From positions 1 to 13,111 of the forward strand of contig CAZCSO010000030.1 of assembly GCA_964501315.1 (NCBI GenBank): a stretch of 13,111 bases of DNA, given 5' to 3'. Positions 13,012 through 13,111 of the stretch are shown in pieces (positions within the stretch are counted from its first letter, which is position 1; each line of letters begins with the position of its first letter). This DNA is from UBA5603 sp964501315 (GTDB taxonomy: Bacteria > Bacillota_I > Bacilli_A > Izemoplasmatales > Hujiaoplasmataceae). A program made the position numbers and the translations under genes. The notes under the pieces are model-generated. The model was not told the origin of the DNA and did no database searches. It worked only from the letters and a program-made list of their open reading frames with translations.

Positions 13012-13111
13012 ATGGACTACCTACGTATTCAAGGCCCCACCAAGCTTCAGGGCACAGTTGTGATCTCCGGTGCGAAAAATGCCGCATTACCCCTTATCAC
13101 ACTGGCACTGC
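13012..13111 (+). CDS. murA: UDP-N-acetylglucosamine 1-carboxyvinyltransferase, N-terminal part (cut by window end)
   Basis: Only 33 codons are present, but they are diagnostic: MDYLRIQGPTKLQGTV, then ISGAKNAALPLI, where the Lys-Asn pair of the AKNAALP motif belongs to the MurA active site. The enzyme transfers enolpyruvate from PEP to UDP-GlcNAc, the first committed step of peptidoglycan synthesis, in the cytoplasm. The start follows a weak GGGA (13003-13006). It is a housekeeping gene and marks the edge of the nitrate cluster. The alternative in the same fold family, AroA, has a different N-terminus. Confidence 0.92.
   Translation, partial: MDYLRIQGPTKLQGTVVISGAKNAALPLITLAL

Overview
The window holds a compact nitrate-assimilation gene cluster, ending with the first codons of murA. 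The protein sequences and dense packing (ATGA overlaps, A/T-rich spacers, -10 elements without an obvious -35) suggest a Campylobacterota (Epsilonproteobacteria) chromosome of the Sulfuricurvum/Sulfurimonas type. That placement is by family resemblance only; no search was run. No mobile element, CRISPR array, tRNA or rRNA was seen.

Layout. (1) 1-126: an open frame that may be the 3' end of an upstream gene. (2) 211-3560, plus strand: a NarK/NasA-type MFS nitrate transporter, a PP2C phosphatase-Ser/Thr kinase fusion with a C-terminal membrane anchor (start codon overlapping the transporter stop), and an Rrf2-family regulator with three cysteines placed as for an Fe-S cluster. (3) 3715-7832, plus strand: an ABC nitrate importer (NrtA binding protein, NrtB permease, NrtD-like ATPase) followed by an outer-membrane porin. 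(4) 7829-8380, minus strand: precorrin-2 dehydrogenase for siroheme synthesis, convergent with the porin and divergent from the next operon. (5) 8501-12979, plus strand: uroporphyrinogen-III methyltransferase, ferredoxin-type nitrite reductase and a NarB/NasA-type molybdenum nitrate reductase, all with overlapping ends. (6) 13012-13111: the start of murA, with its own -10 over the nitrate reductase stop codon.

Together the genes give a nearly complete route from outside nitrate to ammonium: porin, periplasmic binding protein and ABC importer or MFS carrier, cytoplasmic nitrate reductase, then siroheme nitrite reductase, plus the two steps from uroporphyrinogen III to sirohydrochlorin/siroheme. 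No NAD(P)H-oxidising subunit is present, so reduced ferredoxin or flavodoxin is the likely electron donor.

The most interesting non-coding signal is a shared promoter design in front of the three plus-strand transcription units (narK, nrtA, cobA). An upstream palindrome, TGATTA-N5-TAATCA, lies about 48-49 bases before the -10. A second palindrome, consensus TTCAGAY-N6-RTCTGAA, lies at the expected transcription start and is repeated over the -10 at nrtA. At narK and nrtA the distance from the upstream box to the start codon is identical (91 bases). I do not recognise either box as a known operator. The Rrf2 protein encoded in the cluster is a natural candidate to bind one of them.
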